27,285 nucleotides of DNA from Nymphaea colorata (GCF_008831285.2 NW_022205249.1:1-27285); one strand, 5' to 3'. Counted from the stretch's first letter, positions 9,787-21,244 are shown. Numbers and translations: made by a program. The notes: generated by a model not told the origin, from the sequence alone.

Positions 9787-10004
9787 GAATGGTGAACTGA
9801 CTTTTTAGAGTTATTCAGCCATCTAATCACGGTTGTCCGATCTAACTTGATAGATAGTTAGGAGAAAAGTAAAGAGAAAAAAGTGATATGTATTTTCATT
9901 ATCAATTATTATTATATACACACACACATAACATATATATATATATACATATATATATATAATTTTCAATGACAGTGCTATCTCTTTTATAACAAAAAAT
10001 ATTG

Positions 10005-10110
10005 AGAAAGTGAAGTGTGGTGGAAGAAAGACATAATTGACAGCTCCACGTGTTTTGAGTTCTTATGCATTTCCAGAGAGAGGGAGAGAGAGAGGGGGGG
10101 GGAGGGAGAG
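10005..10110 (+). repeat. Second copy of a GA-rich R4 segment inside R4 copy 1
   Basis: gaaagtgaagtgtggtgg and the following 70 bp, ending in a GA-rich tract with a run of nine G, resemble 10692-10800 in the same repeat. R4 copy 2 has only the equivalent of the latter, at 24076-24180. Confidence 0.65.
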
Positions 10111-10767
10111 CAAACAGAAAGATGGAATTCCTTCCGGCATCAGCTAGTGACGATTGGCAACCATGAAGATTCATGAGGACCGTGGTGTAGGTATTGTGAA
10201 TAGCTTTAACATAGGGAAGGGAAGCTCGATCATGGCAGGGCGTCTTTCAGATGTGGTTTCATTAGCATATGTGTTTTCTATATGCTTTTGTGATGATACT
10301 GCTTTGTGTTGAAGTCGGTGATATACGTGAGAGACTTCCTTCCTAAAAAAGGTCAAAAAGTTGTGGAAACTTGTACTTCTGCTTGAAGAGTCATATTTAG
10401 CACATGTTGAATCACATAATTAGACTGTCCATTGCTTCTGATGTAACAGATTTGGATTTTTCTTGTTGCCATGGTATTCATAATTCCTGTCTTTGATAGC
10501 CACCATATTTCCATGGGAAGCACAATCTACCAACTTCACATAAGTATTTTGATTCGAGCCTTTCTATTCACCTCTAAGTCTGTGTCTTTCCCACCAAGAC
10601 AGGAACTTTAATATCAACGATGTCATATCATGTAAATTAATGGTTTCAATTCAACAGGGTCGTTCCTCTCTTTTATTACTTGTCTACCACTGAAAGTGAA
10701 AGTGTGGTGGAAGAAAGAAACAAAGTAAGAGCTCCATGACCTTTGACTTCTCTTGCATGAAGAGAGC

Positions 10768-10772
10768 GAGCG

Positions 10773-10806
<34 letters not shown>
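10768..10806. repeat. GA microsatellite
   Basis: (GCGA)n passing into (GA)n, about 38 bp. The equivalent site in R4 copy 2, 24148-24180, is shorter and interrupted. Confidence 0.9.
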
Positions 10807-10809
<3 letters not shown>

Positions 10810-11558
10810 TATTACATGTTTTGTTCTTATTTTAAATAGTAGTCTGTGCTGGCGAGTGGAAAAGAGAGATGAGTCCGACAAATCCTAAGATCTGTTTTAG
10901 CAAAAGAACTGAAGTATGCAACTTTAGTTTGAAAGTGGAGAGCGCTTCAGGACATAGTGGATCCTTCAGGTCCCTTTTTCAACAATACCGAGGAGTAACC
11001 AGTCATTACATAATCAAGATGGTTGAAGTTTTCTTGGGAATTAGATGAATGGTGAAGAAGTTTAGCAACACTGTGATTGTTCTGATTCTCAAGATAGAAG
11101 GAGCTACAAGTGTACACCAGTAGCAACCTATTTCCCCATGTAACTTCTTATATAAGGTCATTTCAAACGTGCTGGCTCTTAGAGAGGCTTTAGGCAACAC
11201 AACCCCAATTGTTAAATAAATTTTTCGTTGACCTATTATAGCACCTGTTTGGATGGAGAGAAAGTAGGATAAAAGGAAAAGAATGGAAATGGAAAGAAAG
11301 GATTTGGGAAGAAAAGGAGAGGAAAGAAAATAGAATGAAACAAATTGTTATAAAAGCTTGTTTGAATAGAAAGAAAAAGAATTGTTCAAACTATGTTTGT
11401 AAGGAAAAGAAAGAAATAATGTAAGTTGGTTTACAATAATACCCCAAAGACTCTAGAACTTATTATGCAAGTAAAATATTTTTGATTCAGTTATACGGCT
11501 GGATTCCAAGGGTCGCATGTCAATCTTTAACAACCTATTTTATATGTAGCATAATGTT

Positions 11559-11595
<37 letters not shown>

Positions 11596-11617
11596 ATGTA
11601 TGTATGTATGTATATGA
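11559..11617. repeat. TA then TATG microsatellite
   Basis: (TA)n of about 24 bp followed by tatgtatg repeats of about 36 bp. Confidence 0.9.
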
Positions 11618-11927
11618 AACTTTAGCAATAGATGACTTATGTAAAAGGCCAAGCAAACCAATTATGTCTATGACCTCAGGGTTTATCTACGCAACCATTA
11701 ACATGTGTGAAGGCCTTCATCCAAGAAATCCATTTATTTCTTGCTTCATATTAATAGGAATCCTTGATAACTTGATAAGATATAATAATGGTTTCCATAA
11801 ATTATTTCTTGCCATTCATACTTGCACCTCATCAATCATTTCCAATTTTGATCGCAAATTGAAAATGTCATGCTATCGTTTAACAAGTGATGTCCAGTTC
11901 TTCATGCGAATGGAACTAATATATAGT

Positions 11928-11935
11928 GAGACCAC
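11928..11935. repeat. Left target-site duplication of the hAT MITE
   Basis: gagaccac, identical to 12106-12113. Confidence 0.88.
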
Positions 11936-12105
11936 CAGTGGCAGAGCTAGAAATTTCTGATTGAGGGGCAGTCTGTTTAGTTTTAAACTTGAAGGGTCAC
12001 TCATATGTAATAAAAGTCAATTATGTTTACATATGTAAATAAGGCAAAATGCGTCGGCTGGTGTGGGTAATTGCCCACACCAGCTACAATGTAACTCCGC
12101 CACTG
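11936..12105 (+). mobile_element. hAT-type MITE with perfect 8-bp target duplication
   Basis: A 170-bp element begins cagtggcagagctag, and its end, read on the other strand, is cagtggcggagttac, giving terminal inverted repeats of about 15 bp with three mismatches. It is flanked on both sides by gagaccac (11928-11935 and 12106-12113), a perfect 8-bp duplication as expected for the hAT superfamily. Inside lies a near-perfect 28-bp palindrome at 12057-12084 centred on gtaattgc. It encodes no transposase, so movement would have needed an enzyme from elsewhere. The clean duplication suggests a fairly recent insertion relative to its neighbours. Confidence 0.88.
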
Positions 12106-12113
12106 GAGACCAC
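12106..12113. repeat. Right target-site duplication of the hAT MITE
   Basis: gagaccac, identical to 11928-11935. Confidence 0.88.
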
Positions 12114-12959
12114 CTTGAGTTACAGATTACCTCTTCATGTTTCACCACATGGCACTTGTATTTGTCACTCGTCATGCGATAAAAATATTTTGGAGATGAA
12201 TATTTCAATTAGTTTGACTATCTTGGATGGCTTAAAGTGAATTGTGGCTGGTGGAAGATAGGAACATGCTTTTTGAGAGTGACCCTAGCACCATTAGTAG
12301 CCATTCTTTGGAATTTGCAATTTCTTTTGAATTTTGACAATGATGCTCTGAGCAGCAGTGATCATCTGAGGAATTTGATGTGAAAGAATGGAGGCCTCAT
12401 TGTGGCCTACTCCTTTTGAACATTGAAGAAGGTGAGCCTGCATATGCTGATGAGGACATTCCACTTGAAGGGGATGAAGACAATGAAGCAAAATGAGTTT
12501 GAATATTATAATGAAGATGAAGAAGGTGAATAGATAGGTTGCATATTATAAATGTTTGATAATATGATGTAAAAACAGTAAAAAGTTTATTGTAAAAGTC
12601 TTTAAGACCTCAAATTTTATCATGGTTATCATATCTTATCATTATTATGTCCGTAGATGAAGATTTGTGAATTTTTATTATGTGTGTAACATTGTGTTGA
12701 GTTATTTTATATAGGAAACATTTTTCTTGGTTTTATCAGAATTTATCGCTATTTTTTATTTTTTAATTGTGAATGCATTACAAAAATAAATTTACAATAT
12801 GTTACCATACATGTATAGGTTAGCCTGATCGATAAGTGATATGATACCGCTTTTACAATATTGTTTCTTTCTACAAATTAAGTTTCCTACAGTTTCAAGC
12901 ATTGTCTTATGAGATTGAACAATGACCAGGTGGCCAAATTTGTTTACAGAATTAAGAGC
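12114..12959. other. No gene recognised; intergenic
   Basis: AT-rich, with stops in all frames. An acidic run on the plus strand near 12430-12490 (reads like ADEDIPLEGDEDNEA) could be a scrap of a transposase or host protein, but no flanking domain supports it. Nothing else was recognised. Confidence 0.45.
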
Positions 12960-13044
12960 CTCAAGTGCAGTTGTCTAGGGAGTTGCTAGGGGGAACATAT
13001 ATATATACGAGTGTGTGTGTCTGTGTGTTGAAATTAGGCAGCTA

Positions 13045-13207
13045 TTCCTGTGCTCGGATGGTTATTTTGTATTGTTAAAAAATGCCATAAAAGTTGGATT
13101 CCATAATTGAAAACCATGGTCAAGCAATTGATCGTTGCAAATGTATATTTTGCGATGTTTTTTATCGACACCAAACAAACAAATAACCATCCAGCCGTGG
13201 AGGTTCA
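13045..13207 (+). mobile_element. Foldback MITE in R1-C
   Basis: The left arm, ctcggatggttattttg with ttgttaaaaaatgc, is the inverted complement of the right arm, which holds gttttttatcgaca and caaataaccatccagccgtgg. The arms together span over half the element, so its transcript would fold into a long hairpin. A TA/TG tract lies just to the left (12997-13030). Confidence 0.75.
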
Positions 13208-13474
13208 TCTTTGAATCACTTGAATATTCAGAAATGATCGTGCCAATCCATTGTTAATCACCCATTTTAATTACCCTTAAACATGTCTAAAGTATGATGA
13301 CATTCGTTTAATTTCCAGTCAACCTTGTACAATAGATGGATCATATGAATATCCCATCAAAGGATGTAGGATAGCCCAGCAAAGCAAAATTACTATGATC
13401 TTTCAAAAAATTGATTCCTCATGACATGAATAATTTCACGCTAGCCCGCCAACTTGTGATCTCAGCCACTTCTT

Positions 13475-13633
13475 TAGTGGTGGAGCCAAGACTTTTTGGC
13501 TGAAGGGCACGTGAGTCACCGACCTGGGTCTGATGTGGGGACTATGATGTGACAGCAACTAGGTCCAGCATCATCGCAACAATACTGATGTGGGGCAATG
13601 GTGCACAGCAACCCACACTTCGCTTCAATACTT
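13475..13633 (+). mobile_element. hAT-like MITE inside R1-C
   Basis: The left end, tagtggtggagccaag, matches the hAT MITE termini at 11936. The right end is decayed (cacttcgcttcaatactt) but is recognisable by alignment with the B copy, which ends cttggctctgctactg. It contains the subterminal word ggcaatggtgcaca seen in related copies. Confidence 0.55.
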
Positions 13634-14326
13634 CCCTTTTTACAGCATGTTCACCGCTTATTGTAGATGTCTCTCTTATTGATCAAATGGTGATTGGAAT
13701 TCTTCAACACAAGAATATTCAAACGGTATTACTTAAAATTGCTTGGATTGTGGAGAAGGGTGCAAAAAACACAAAAAGTTGCATGCAATCCCCGGTAAAT
13801 GACGCAAGAACTTGTTACATCACTAGCTAATGCCACCAGCCACCATAAGTCCCCTGGCGAAATGTTCCAATCTTGGTGTCTAAAAATTATGACATAGAAA
13901 GTGGATTAATTACTGTCATTTGTATATTTAATTACCTATTTGATGTCTCATGAATAGAATGAGGGGCTCCCTCGACAGTTTCCGAATGCAAAAGACCTAT
14001 TTGATTTCACAAGCAGTGGCTGCCAGAAGTTCATGCAGCTCAATTACATTGTTATACTAGAATTTCTGTTAGGTACTGGAAAACTATATATTTTAAATTT
14101 AGAACATGGTAACTCCTCAACTTGATTGCAAGATAAGGTAAGCAAGGTTATAATCAATCACCAAAATATGGAGCACCAAAATATGGAGTACATCACTAAC
14201 TTGTGGAGTTTGGTGCATGTTGGGTGGAGAGTCTATGCTTCACGCCTTCAAACTGAGCAGAGTCCAAAAATCACCAAAATGGTTTTCAGCTAGAGATCAA
14301 GCTGAAGAAAAATGGAACCCTAAAGG

Positions 14327-14474
14327 GGTAGTGGCAAAGCCAAATTTCTGACTGGGGGGTAGTATTAGTTTAACTTTCAACTTTAAGGTATATAAAAAAA
14401 ATTTAAAAAAAAAGAAGTATGAATGACTGGTACAGGAAATTGCTTAGAAAATCGGCAATGCGGCTCCACTACTG
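14327..14474 (+). mobile_element. hAT-like MITE, small copy at the right edge of R1-C
   Basis: The left end, tagtggcaaagccaaatttc, followed by tgactggggggtagt, closely resembles the first 50 bp of the 11936 element. The right end, gcggctccactactg, is an inverted counterpart. No matching 8-bp target duplication is visible. It lies immediately after the end of R1-C similarity. Confidence 0.55.
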
Positions 14475-15130
14475 TTAAGGAGTCATTTGGCAGCAGGGAC
14501 ACTCGTACAGTTTTCATAATAAGAACAACCCCTAAATAGGTAGACAAAATGGGGGATGCTTAGCAGAAGTCTAACCGAGCTTGAGTGACTATACACAATT
14601 TCCTTGGATCTCTTTCCTCCAATGAAAAAGATTGAAAACCAGAAAGTGACAAAACAGAGCACATAACAAATACGAAACATGAAGAAGAGAAAACAGATCT
14701 ATTTAGATGGGTGCTTTATGTTACTTCCTGCCTAAGAAGGTGTGGTCCTTGCAGTTTTCACTTTTAACCTATACAAATCAGACCTTAGGCATGCAATATA
14801 TTGGATCATATAGATATGTAGCCCTCCTCATACGTCATCAAAAGTATATCAGATGCCCACTTAAGCAAGAAATTAAGTCTAAGATGTCTGAGAAAACTTG
14901 TTCCTATAGATGGATAAGTAAATGCTAGTCCATCAGTTCGACAACCAATTCCAGATTTTTTAAAGTTATATCTCATCCACAACATCGCATCGATTGAGGA
15001 ATCAACAAGTGATATCCCATGACAATGATGGTGGCCAAAGTGCAGTTTCTTCTCTCCACCGCCTGCAGACCCGAAGCCCCGATATGAGATTGAGTTGCGA
15101 GCACATCCGAACGCACAAGTATGTAGTGGA

Positions 15131-15436
<306 letters not shown>

Positions 15437-15832
15437 TCTTCTTTGAAGATATGTCTTTCCTGTAATACCTTTTCTTGGACCAGATACTCTCCTTTCATTA
15501 TGGCTGTTACATTAATACAAATATGTTTGTGTTGTCCCATGTCCACCTGAACTCTAAACCCGGTTATGTATGTGTCATACTAATGCAAAAAAATTTTGTG
15601 TGCTGGTTATGATGAAAATAGTCCCAATTCACATAAAAAAAAAAATTGGGAAGACAAAAGTGGAAGTCAAAAAAGAAAACTATAAAGGACATACCTTTTG
15701 AAAATTACTAAAATGTCCCCTTACTCTTGGGTATGTATGTTGGGTACCCTTAACCGGGCACTCAACTCAATCTACCCTGAACTCAGCTGAATGCTCTCCA
15801 CCCACAGCCTCTTCATGAGCAACTGTCACCAC

Positions 15833-15834
<2 letters not shown>

Positions 15835-15867
<33 letters not shown>
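15835..15867. repeat. CT microsatellite in R3 copy 2
   Basis: (CT)n of about 33 bp, matching the tract at 7642-7674. Confidence 0.95.
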
Positions 15868-15871
<4 letters not shown>

Positions 15872-16109
15872 GATTCAGCCTGATTTGTTTCTTTATTATA
15901 AAACAGCTCTTAGGGATGGTGGAAAGATTAACGGATGATGTGGGCTATTGGAGAGAGAGACATGCATGGAATATTCTTGTGTCAGATTTCCATTGCATCC
16001 ATGGGTCACATTTTTCTTTCTTTGACAAGTAGCCTAAACCATTGCATCCGGCGTTGTTAGCCGACGTGAGGTCTATGTGCATGACCTAGAAGAACGCCTC
16101 AGTAGGAAG

Positions 16110-18390
16110 CATATAAATATTAAACATCAATCAAGAAGAAGTTGCATGGTGGGTCCTGTCATATGCTTTTGATAGGTCTATCTTCAACATAAGCTAGTTG
16201 ATCTAGCTTTAGACATTGTGTATACCATCTCAAGCACAAGAAGAAGACATTGATGGACGTTTCTATCTTTCAAAAAACCATCTTGCATGTTGGAAATGAC
16301 CCACTTTAGTGCCTTCTTCATTCTTGAGACCATGATACTGAAAATAAATGTCAGTACACTATTCTCAAGAATAATAAGTCTGAAATTGGAAATGTGCACA
16401 GCTGAATCAAATTTAAGAATTATGATTGTATGACTTCTGCCTATTTTCTTAACAATCTTTCCTTTCTAAAAAAAAAAAAATCTATAGTGGCAACTGTGAT
16501 ATTAGTCCTTAACGTGTCCTGACTTTTTGGAAGGAACGATTTCAGAAACCCATTCAGACCTGGTGCACTATTGGAGTTGGCACCCATAACAGCTATTGCA
16601 CTTCCTCATCTGAAATGGGACTTAACCACGTTAAGTTTTCTTTTATAAATACGCAGTGACCAACAGCAAGCTGATCCATAATCATTCTTGTTGAGTTGTC
16701 ACGGGTAGAAAATCTTTAAAAATGAGAAGTACATGCTGAAAGAATTGGATCCTCCTCATAAAACTCCCCATCATCTGCCTTCATGTGCAAGTGTCTTTTT
16801 TTTTTACCTTTCTTGAACATAGCATGAAAACATTTGCTGTTATTATCCCCTTTTTTTAGCCATGATACCCTTACTTTCTTTTTCTAGTACATTTCTTCAT
16901 CTCAAAGAGCATCCGCAAGAAAACATCTAATATGATTTTCGGAACTGGACCAATTATGAGAATCAATATCTTGCTTCTTATAAATTTCAATAAGATCCTT
17001 TTGAAGTACATTAATTCTGGTATCAACTTTCTTGGTTCTATACTTACTCCAATTACTTAAGCATGGTCGTACTCTATTCTGTTTTGCGAGAAGTTTAAGC
17101 ACTACGCATCCTCTACACTCCACTCTCCATGCTCTTTGTAATAATGACCTTACAACTAGGTTGACACTCTCAATAAAGGAGCTATTTAAATATTCGTCTT
17201 CTCTTGCATGTGGTTTTAAAGATATTTAATTTACATGTAAAAGAGAAGTTGCTGAGTGGTCTAAAGAACTTCTTGGTTCTACCAAAAGCTACCCACAATT
17301 TTCAACTTGCTCAAAAATCTATCTAATTTGCTTTGAACCAGTGCTGTCGGGGTGCAGAGATTGGTTCAAGTGAATGCTCTGTTTCAGTCCACAATCTCTC
17401 TTAGTCCAACATCTTGAATGAATCCATTGAATGCTAAACAAGCTTGTCTAGCAGGGGCAGGCCCATTTTTCAGACTCCTTATAAGTTAAATTAAAATCTT
17501 TCATTATAATACTAACATTTTTTTATTGGCAATAATAATATTTAACATAACCAATTGGTCTTTGTGAATTCTAAAGTGAGGGTGAAGATACACCCCTATC
17601 GTATCAAAGTTGAGATTGAAAGCTTTATGAATAAACAAACAATCCATCCAAAATTTATTAAATTTGCAACTACTCAATCTAAAATCAGCCTGTCTCTAAC
17701 TACACACAATTATAGCCCCATTAAGATTCACATTAATATTAAATTAAAAAAAAACTCCTCGTAGTGATTGCAAAAGGATTTGAAGTTGTCCACATTCAAC
17801 ATGATATCGAAACATGAAAATGATCCCAAGTTGATGAGATATCACCCAATTGCCAAAACCTTTCTAGGTTGTTAGAGTAGCAAGGCCTCTAACATTCCAA
17901 CTATAAACTTCATTTGATGGCAATTGCCAACTACTCTTAGGCTCTTTTTCCTACAGGAGAACATTTTCTTTGTTATGGAAATCCTCTACTCCTTGGATAT
18001 CCATGTCAGGATCATGTTGTGCCAACTTCCTTTCATTCAGGCCAGAAATTTATATAGCCTTAAAAAATGTTGTCCCACAACTCTATCTTGTGAAAAGTAA
18101 CAAAAATTGATTGAAACTTGTGTCCAGCTATCTAAGGGTCCTTTCAAGATTCTATTCCTATGATTATTCTCGTTGTTTTCATGTTTAATTGAGTTGAGGA
18201 GGACTATCTGGTTAACTTGTGAAATGTGTTGGGGTCTGCTAAACAGGTGAAACTGCCGACAAGCGTTCACATCCTGCAACCAAACCTGGTTGAAATGTTT
18301 TGGAAAACTTCCGCCTGTATAACAAGACAAAAATTTTAGAAAAGAAAGTTGGCCGTATGTCCAACTATTTCTTCTCAAATCCCACCATAC
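16110..18390 (-). pseudogene. L1-type LINE ORF2 relic: endonuclease, linker, start of reverse transcriptase
   Basis: Read on the minus strand, 17905-17880 gives WNVRGLA, the opening of plant L1 endonucleases. Near 17505-17470 is KDFNLTY, where the family has GDFN. Then come fragments matching the end of the endonuclease (FNGFIQDVG, QSKLDRFLSKLK) around 17440-17290. 17123-16902 is an open linker rich in K and N (LSNWSKYRTKKVD), followed by WLKKGDNNSKCFHAMF near 16860, the usual linker motif before reverse transcriptase. 16399-16184 begins the reverse transcriptase: SRMKKALKWVIS, then QDGFLKDRNVHQCLL. KIDLSKAYDR lies near 16185-16160. Similarity stops there, so the YADD catalytic part and the 3' end are missing. 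Many stops and frameshifts interrupt it. The upstream part, 18378-18037, is open for 113 codons but unrecognised. Confidence 0.85.
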
Positions 18391-18512
18391 AATCTATATA
18401 CTTAAATCTATGAGAGAATAGGCTGGTAGGCAGTTGTTTCGAGTTATCGAAGCTGCAACTTCATGTGCTATAAAAAGAAGACATTGATACATCTATATAT
18501 AGAGAGTTTCTC

Positions 18513-19335
18513 ATGCAGCTTTACATTAGTACATCACTAGAAGTCCAATCCTACTGGGTCATCATCGATACTGGCAGCAACCTCATATGGACATTGTGTG
18601 TTCCTTACTACAACTTTACCTGCCAAATGAAGTCCACATTAAAGCCACTTCAGTCTTCCACATACCATAACCTGAGATGCACCACTAGCTTCTGGTCCGC
18701 TTGTGACGACAACCAACTTCGTACTGTCAGGCCTAGTCTTGTTGGCCTCAGGCCAGGATCTCTTTCACTTGTTAGTCACATCGGCTTCTTTATTAACCAT
18801 AAAGTTCTGTGAGGAGGTAGAGTTCTTCGGAACCCAAGAGTTCAACAGACTCCAATGGAAGCAAATGCAGCTCAAGGCACTTTTTATACACTCACACTAG
18901 ATTACATAAATCTGGGGAACAACAGACTCAACATATAGTTTGGAGGTGCACAGACGGCAACATGGTTGGGATATGGTGGATCAATCATGATAGACTCGGG
19001 TACCACGCTGACTATCTTGCCGAAGATGTGTATGATCAAGTGGCAAACACGGTGGCTAATGTCACAAACCATAAACGCTTCTATCATCCTAACCAAGATT
19101 ATTTGTGTTATAATGTAGAGAATAATGGTGATCCATATTAAGGATTGCTGGAGATGTCCTTTCATTCCACCAACGCAGACTTGAAGCTGCCACCTTCAAA
19201 CATCTTTGGATGTATAGAAGTGCGACAGCTAGCTTAGCCATTTTCGGGAATGTTTTCCAGCAGAACATGCGTGTGAAATATGATTTGGGGAAGGGGCTGC
19301 TTTCTTTTAAACCAATTGAATGTACTCAGTACTAA
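18513..19335 (+). pseudogene. Nepenthesin-like aspartic protease (A1 family), degenerate
   Basis: An intact relative would be a secreted or vacuolar two-lobed acid protease. The first active site, VIIDTGSNLIWTLC, has its Asp at 18567. PLQSSTYHNLRC follows, as in nepenthesin-type N-lobes. About 90 family residues are then missing before LVGLRPGSLSLVSHIG (near 18730-18780), and roughly 40 more before TPMEANAAQGTFYTLTLDYI (near 18850). A TAG at 18936 interrupts the frame. The second active site, IMIDSGTTLTILP, has its Asp at 18993. One base is lost near 19020, after which EDVYDQVANTVANV continues in another frame to a TAA near 19138. The C-terminus (ADLKLPPSNIF, then LAIFGNVFQQN and LLSFKPIEC) ends at TAA 19333. 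Signal peptide and propeptide are absent. At about 820 bp it compares with about 1.3 kb usual. No introns are evident. AATAAA at 19410 may be the old polyadenylation signal. Confidence 0.9.
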
Positions 19336-21060
19336 AAGTGTATACATATACATACATATGTTTTATGTCCTGATTGTCATGTGGTTGATGGTGTTATTTT
19401 TTCATGTTGAATAAATATATGTATCTTGTTTTAAAGATGTTTTCCCCTCCATTTAAGTTTATAGCTTAACTTAGATATGTCCGAGCGAGTATGAACACTA
19501 ACTATGGCTTTAACTCGACAATCGCTAATATTGGCAATTCTGTTGTTAATAAGTAATCGCGACGGTCAAAACTCCACCAACACAAGTCCCGTTGCCCAAA
19601 CGATTACCGATGAAAATGGCCATCGTGTCTTAGTTGGGTTTGTTGCGACATTAGTTGCTTTAAGTTAGCATAATGACCATGTAATGTGCCTACACCTTAT
19701 TGTAACTTTGACGATGGAACTTTTGGTCCCATAACACAATGTGTTCTGTGACGGTTATATAAGTTGTTTAACTTCACAATGTCTTTTAACTTTGCAACTA
19801 ACAATGCTAACCCTCCATCAACAATGATGGATATTGTAGCTTGCACAGTGTACTGGCTAGCGACATATTTTCGAGTCCCTTACACATGTTTGGAACGGAT
19901 TTAGTACACAGCGACATATTCTTGAGTCCCAGACAAATGTATGGGATGGATTTAGTACACAACGACATATTTTCAAGTTGCTGACACATGTTTTGAACAG
20001 ATTTTGGGATCACTGAAGAATATTAAACGAGTACATGTGTAGCTAAAATTCAGAACATATAGTACCTGCTCAGTGTTTAATCCATTAGAACATTAATTTT
20101 TTTGTTAATTGAAATGCAGTTACGTTTCTTGAAATAAGAATATGGTACTTAAAAAAGCAGAATATTATACTTAACAAGTTCCATCTAAGAGAATTTAAAA
20201 GTCTCAGCGCAGGTTACACAAAAGACTTTACGTCCAGAAAGTTGTAAGCTTCAATAGTCATATATGTACTCTTTTTATTAAGGTCAAATGGAGAGATCAT
20301 TGTACTCCAAGAAGAGTAGCATAACTGGTCCAGTTAAGAGTTTGGTGAGAATCAGGTAGTCAGTTCCAATACCATGAGTATTATTCTCATGAACCATAAA
20401 GGTTGGCAGGAGCTAAACTAAACTGAAGGGAGTGACCCTAAATTCACCTAGTTTTGATGTTTCTCTAGACCCTGGGGTAAAGGGGACGAGTAGAGCTTCT
20501 GCCCCTCATAAATGCAGGTGGCAGGTAACAAAGAAGGGTTTTCTCCACAAGCACAAGGTCCACTAAAATGTCATGCATTTGAGAACAGTGTCTACAAAAG
20601 TTGGCCTGAATTAATTTAAGTCAATTTGAATTGTTTGGCAAACCTGTTGTTGCCTTGTGTTGTTATTTAATTATCTTTAAATACTTTTAAGATTTTTTCT
20701 TTTCTATATTTCACTTGATTTTTTTAAATATAGTATACTGATTTATCTTACCGACAGCCTGCAGGTTGTTTCACTTTGGGTTTTGGTTCTGATTTTGATT
20801 GTTATAAACATTTATTAGAAACGAATGGTCTATAGAATGGATTCATTTTCACTATTACCCAAATAAATATATATTGTTGAAGGTTCCGCACTGCATTCAA
20901 TCATCAAACAAGTAATCTACTTAATTTGCTATTTATTTTAAATGTGCATTTGTCAGTGTGAATTCAAATTTTATTTTAAAATTTCATACGAACGCTATTT
21001 TTATTGTCAGGACCATGAAATGCATGGAAGTACAAAAAATTGAGATTGGTGCTACAGCCT
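19336..21060. other. No gene recognised; intergenic with one minisatellite
   Basis: All frames are closed or carry no motif. Between 19510 and 20010 the words gcgacat, tcgctaat and gcgacggtc recur, reminiscent of the subterminal repeats of CACTA transposons, but no CACTA end was found. The 51-bp repeat at 19861 is listed separately. From 20050 to 21060 I see only AT-rich sequence. Confidence 0.45.
19861..20007 (+). repeat. 51-bp tandem repeat, three units
   Basis: Units start at 19861, 19912 and 19963, each opening cgacatattt or cgacatattc. They share acaaatg/acacatg, a ggatttagtacaca-like end and a gagtccc-like middle. The period is a multiple of three, which keeps a minus-strand frame open (repeated NMSLCTKS); this need not mean it is coding. 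Confidence 0.9.
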
Positions 21061-21244
21061 TTGGTGGAGTCATACGTGGGCTGGTGTAGGCAGTTGCCCA
21101 AATGATCCTATCAAATTTCTTTATTTTCATTTTTACGTAAGCTTTCAACTACTTGCTTCTTTATATGCACCAGTGACCCTATAGGTATGAGATTCTTTAA
21201 ATTAGTGCCCCTAAGTCCAACATTCCTAACTCTAGCTGCCACTA
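21061..21244 (-). mobile_element. hAT-like MITE, inverted copy
   Basis: The left end, ttggtggagtcatacgtg, followed by ggctggtgtaggcagttgccc, is the reverse of the right part of the 11936 element. The right end, aactctagctgccacta, is the reverse of its left end. No matching 8-bp flanks are visible, so this copy is older or its ends have shifted. Confidence 0.65.

Larger units (their letters stand above)
9222..10872 (+). repeat. R4 copy 1 (about 1.2 kb core plus insertions)
   Basis: It aligns with 23008-24245 from a CT tract through ataccacttag, aaaattttaatagtag, aggtctgttggtttttg, aggaccgtggtgtagg, tcagatgtggtttc, cttctgcttgaagagtc, gtgtggtggaagaaag and ttacatgttttgttctt. Copy 1 has two extra segments absent from copy 2: a triplicated minisatellite plus 9787-9955, and about 9985-10165. 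The latter is a second copy of the 10692-10770 sequence inside the same repeat. Stops differ between copies, so I see no conserved protein. The origin is unknown. Confidence 0.75.
10873..11935. other. No gene recognised; intergenic
   Basis: The stretch holds a strongly purine-rich part at 11232-11425 (runs of ggaaag and gaaaag) that starts gcacctgtttggatgg, a style seen at the ends of some plant MITEs. A TA tract lies at 11559-11582, followed by (TATG)n at 11582-11617. A plus-strand frame at 11586-11960 starts inside that microsatellite and has no recognisable domain. Confidence 0.5.
12960..14320 (+). repeat. R1 copy C (about 1.35 kb dispersed repeat)
   Basis: It aligns almost throughout with copy D, 25943-27285 (attgttaatcacccattttaa, gatggatcatatgaatatcc, agtggtggagccaag, caagctgaagaaaaat) and more loosely with copy B, 21490-22185. 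It contains a TA/TG tract, a foldback MITE (13045-13207) and an hAT-like MITE (13475-13633), so it is itself composite. The frame at 13549-13830 is broken in copy D, so I do not call a gene. The left edge lies near ggagttgctaggggg. Confidence 0.8.

Noticed and set aside
11586-11960. A 124-codon plus-strand frame
   Set aside because: It begins in a TATG microsatellite and ends inside the hAT MITE, with no recognisable domain.
12294-12491. Possible transposase scrap with an acidic run on the plus strand
   Set aside because: Only a short acidic stretch, without any catalytic or DNA-binding motif.
13549-13830. A 93-codon frame in R1-C
   Set aside because: The matching part of R1-D has indels that break it.
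18469-18476. TATAAAAA shortly before the aspartic protease relic
   Set aside because: The signal peptide and propeptide region that should lie upstream is missing, so the position does not fit the original promoter.
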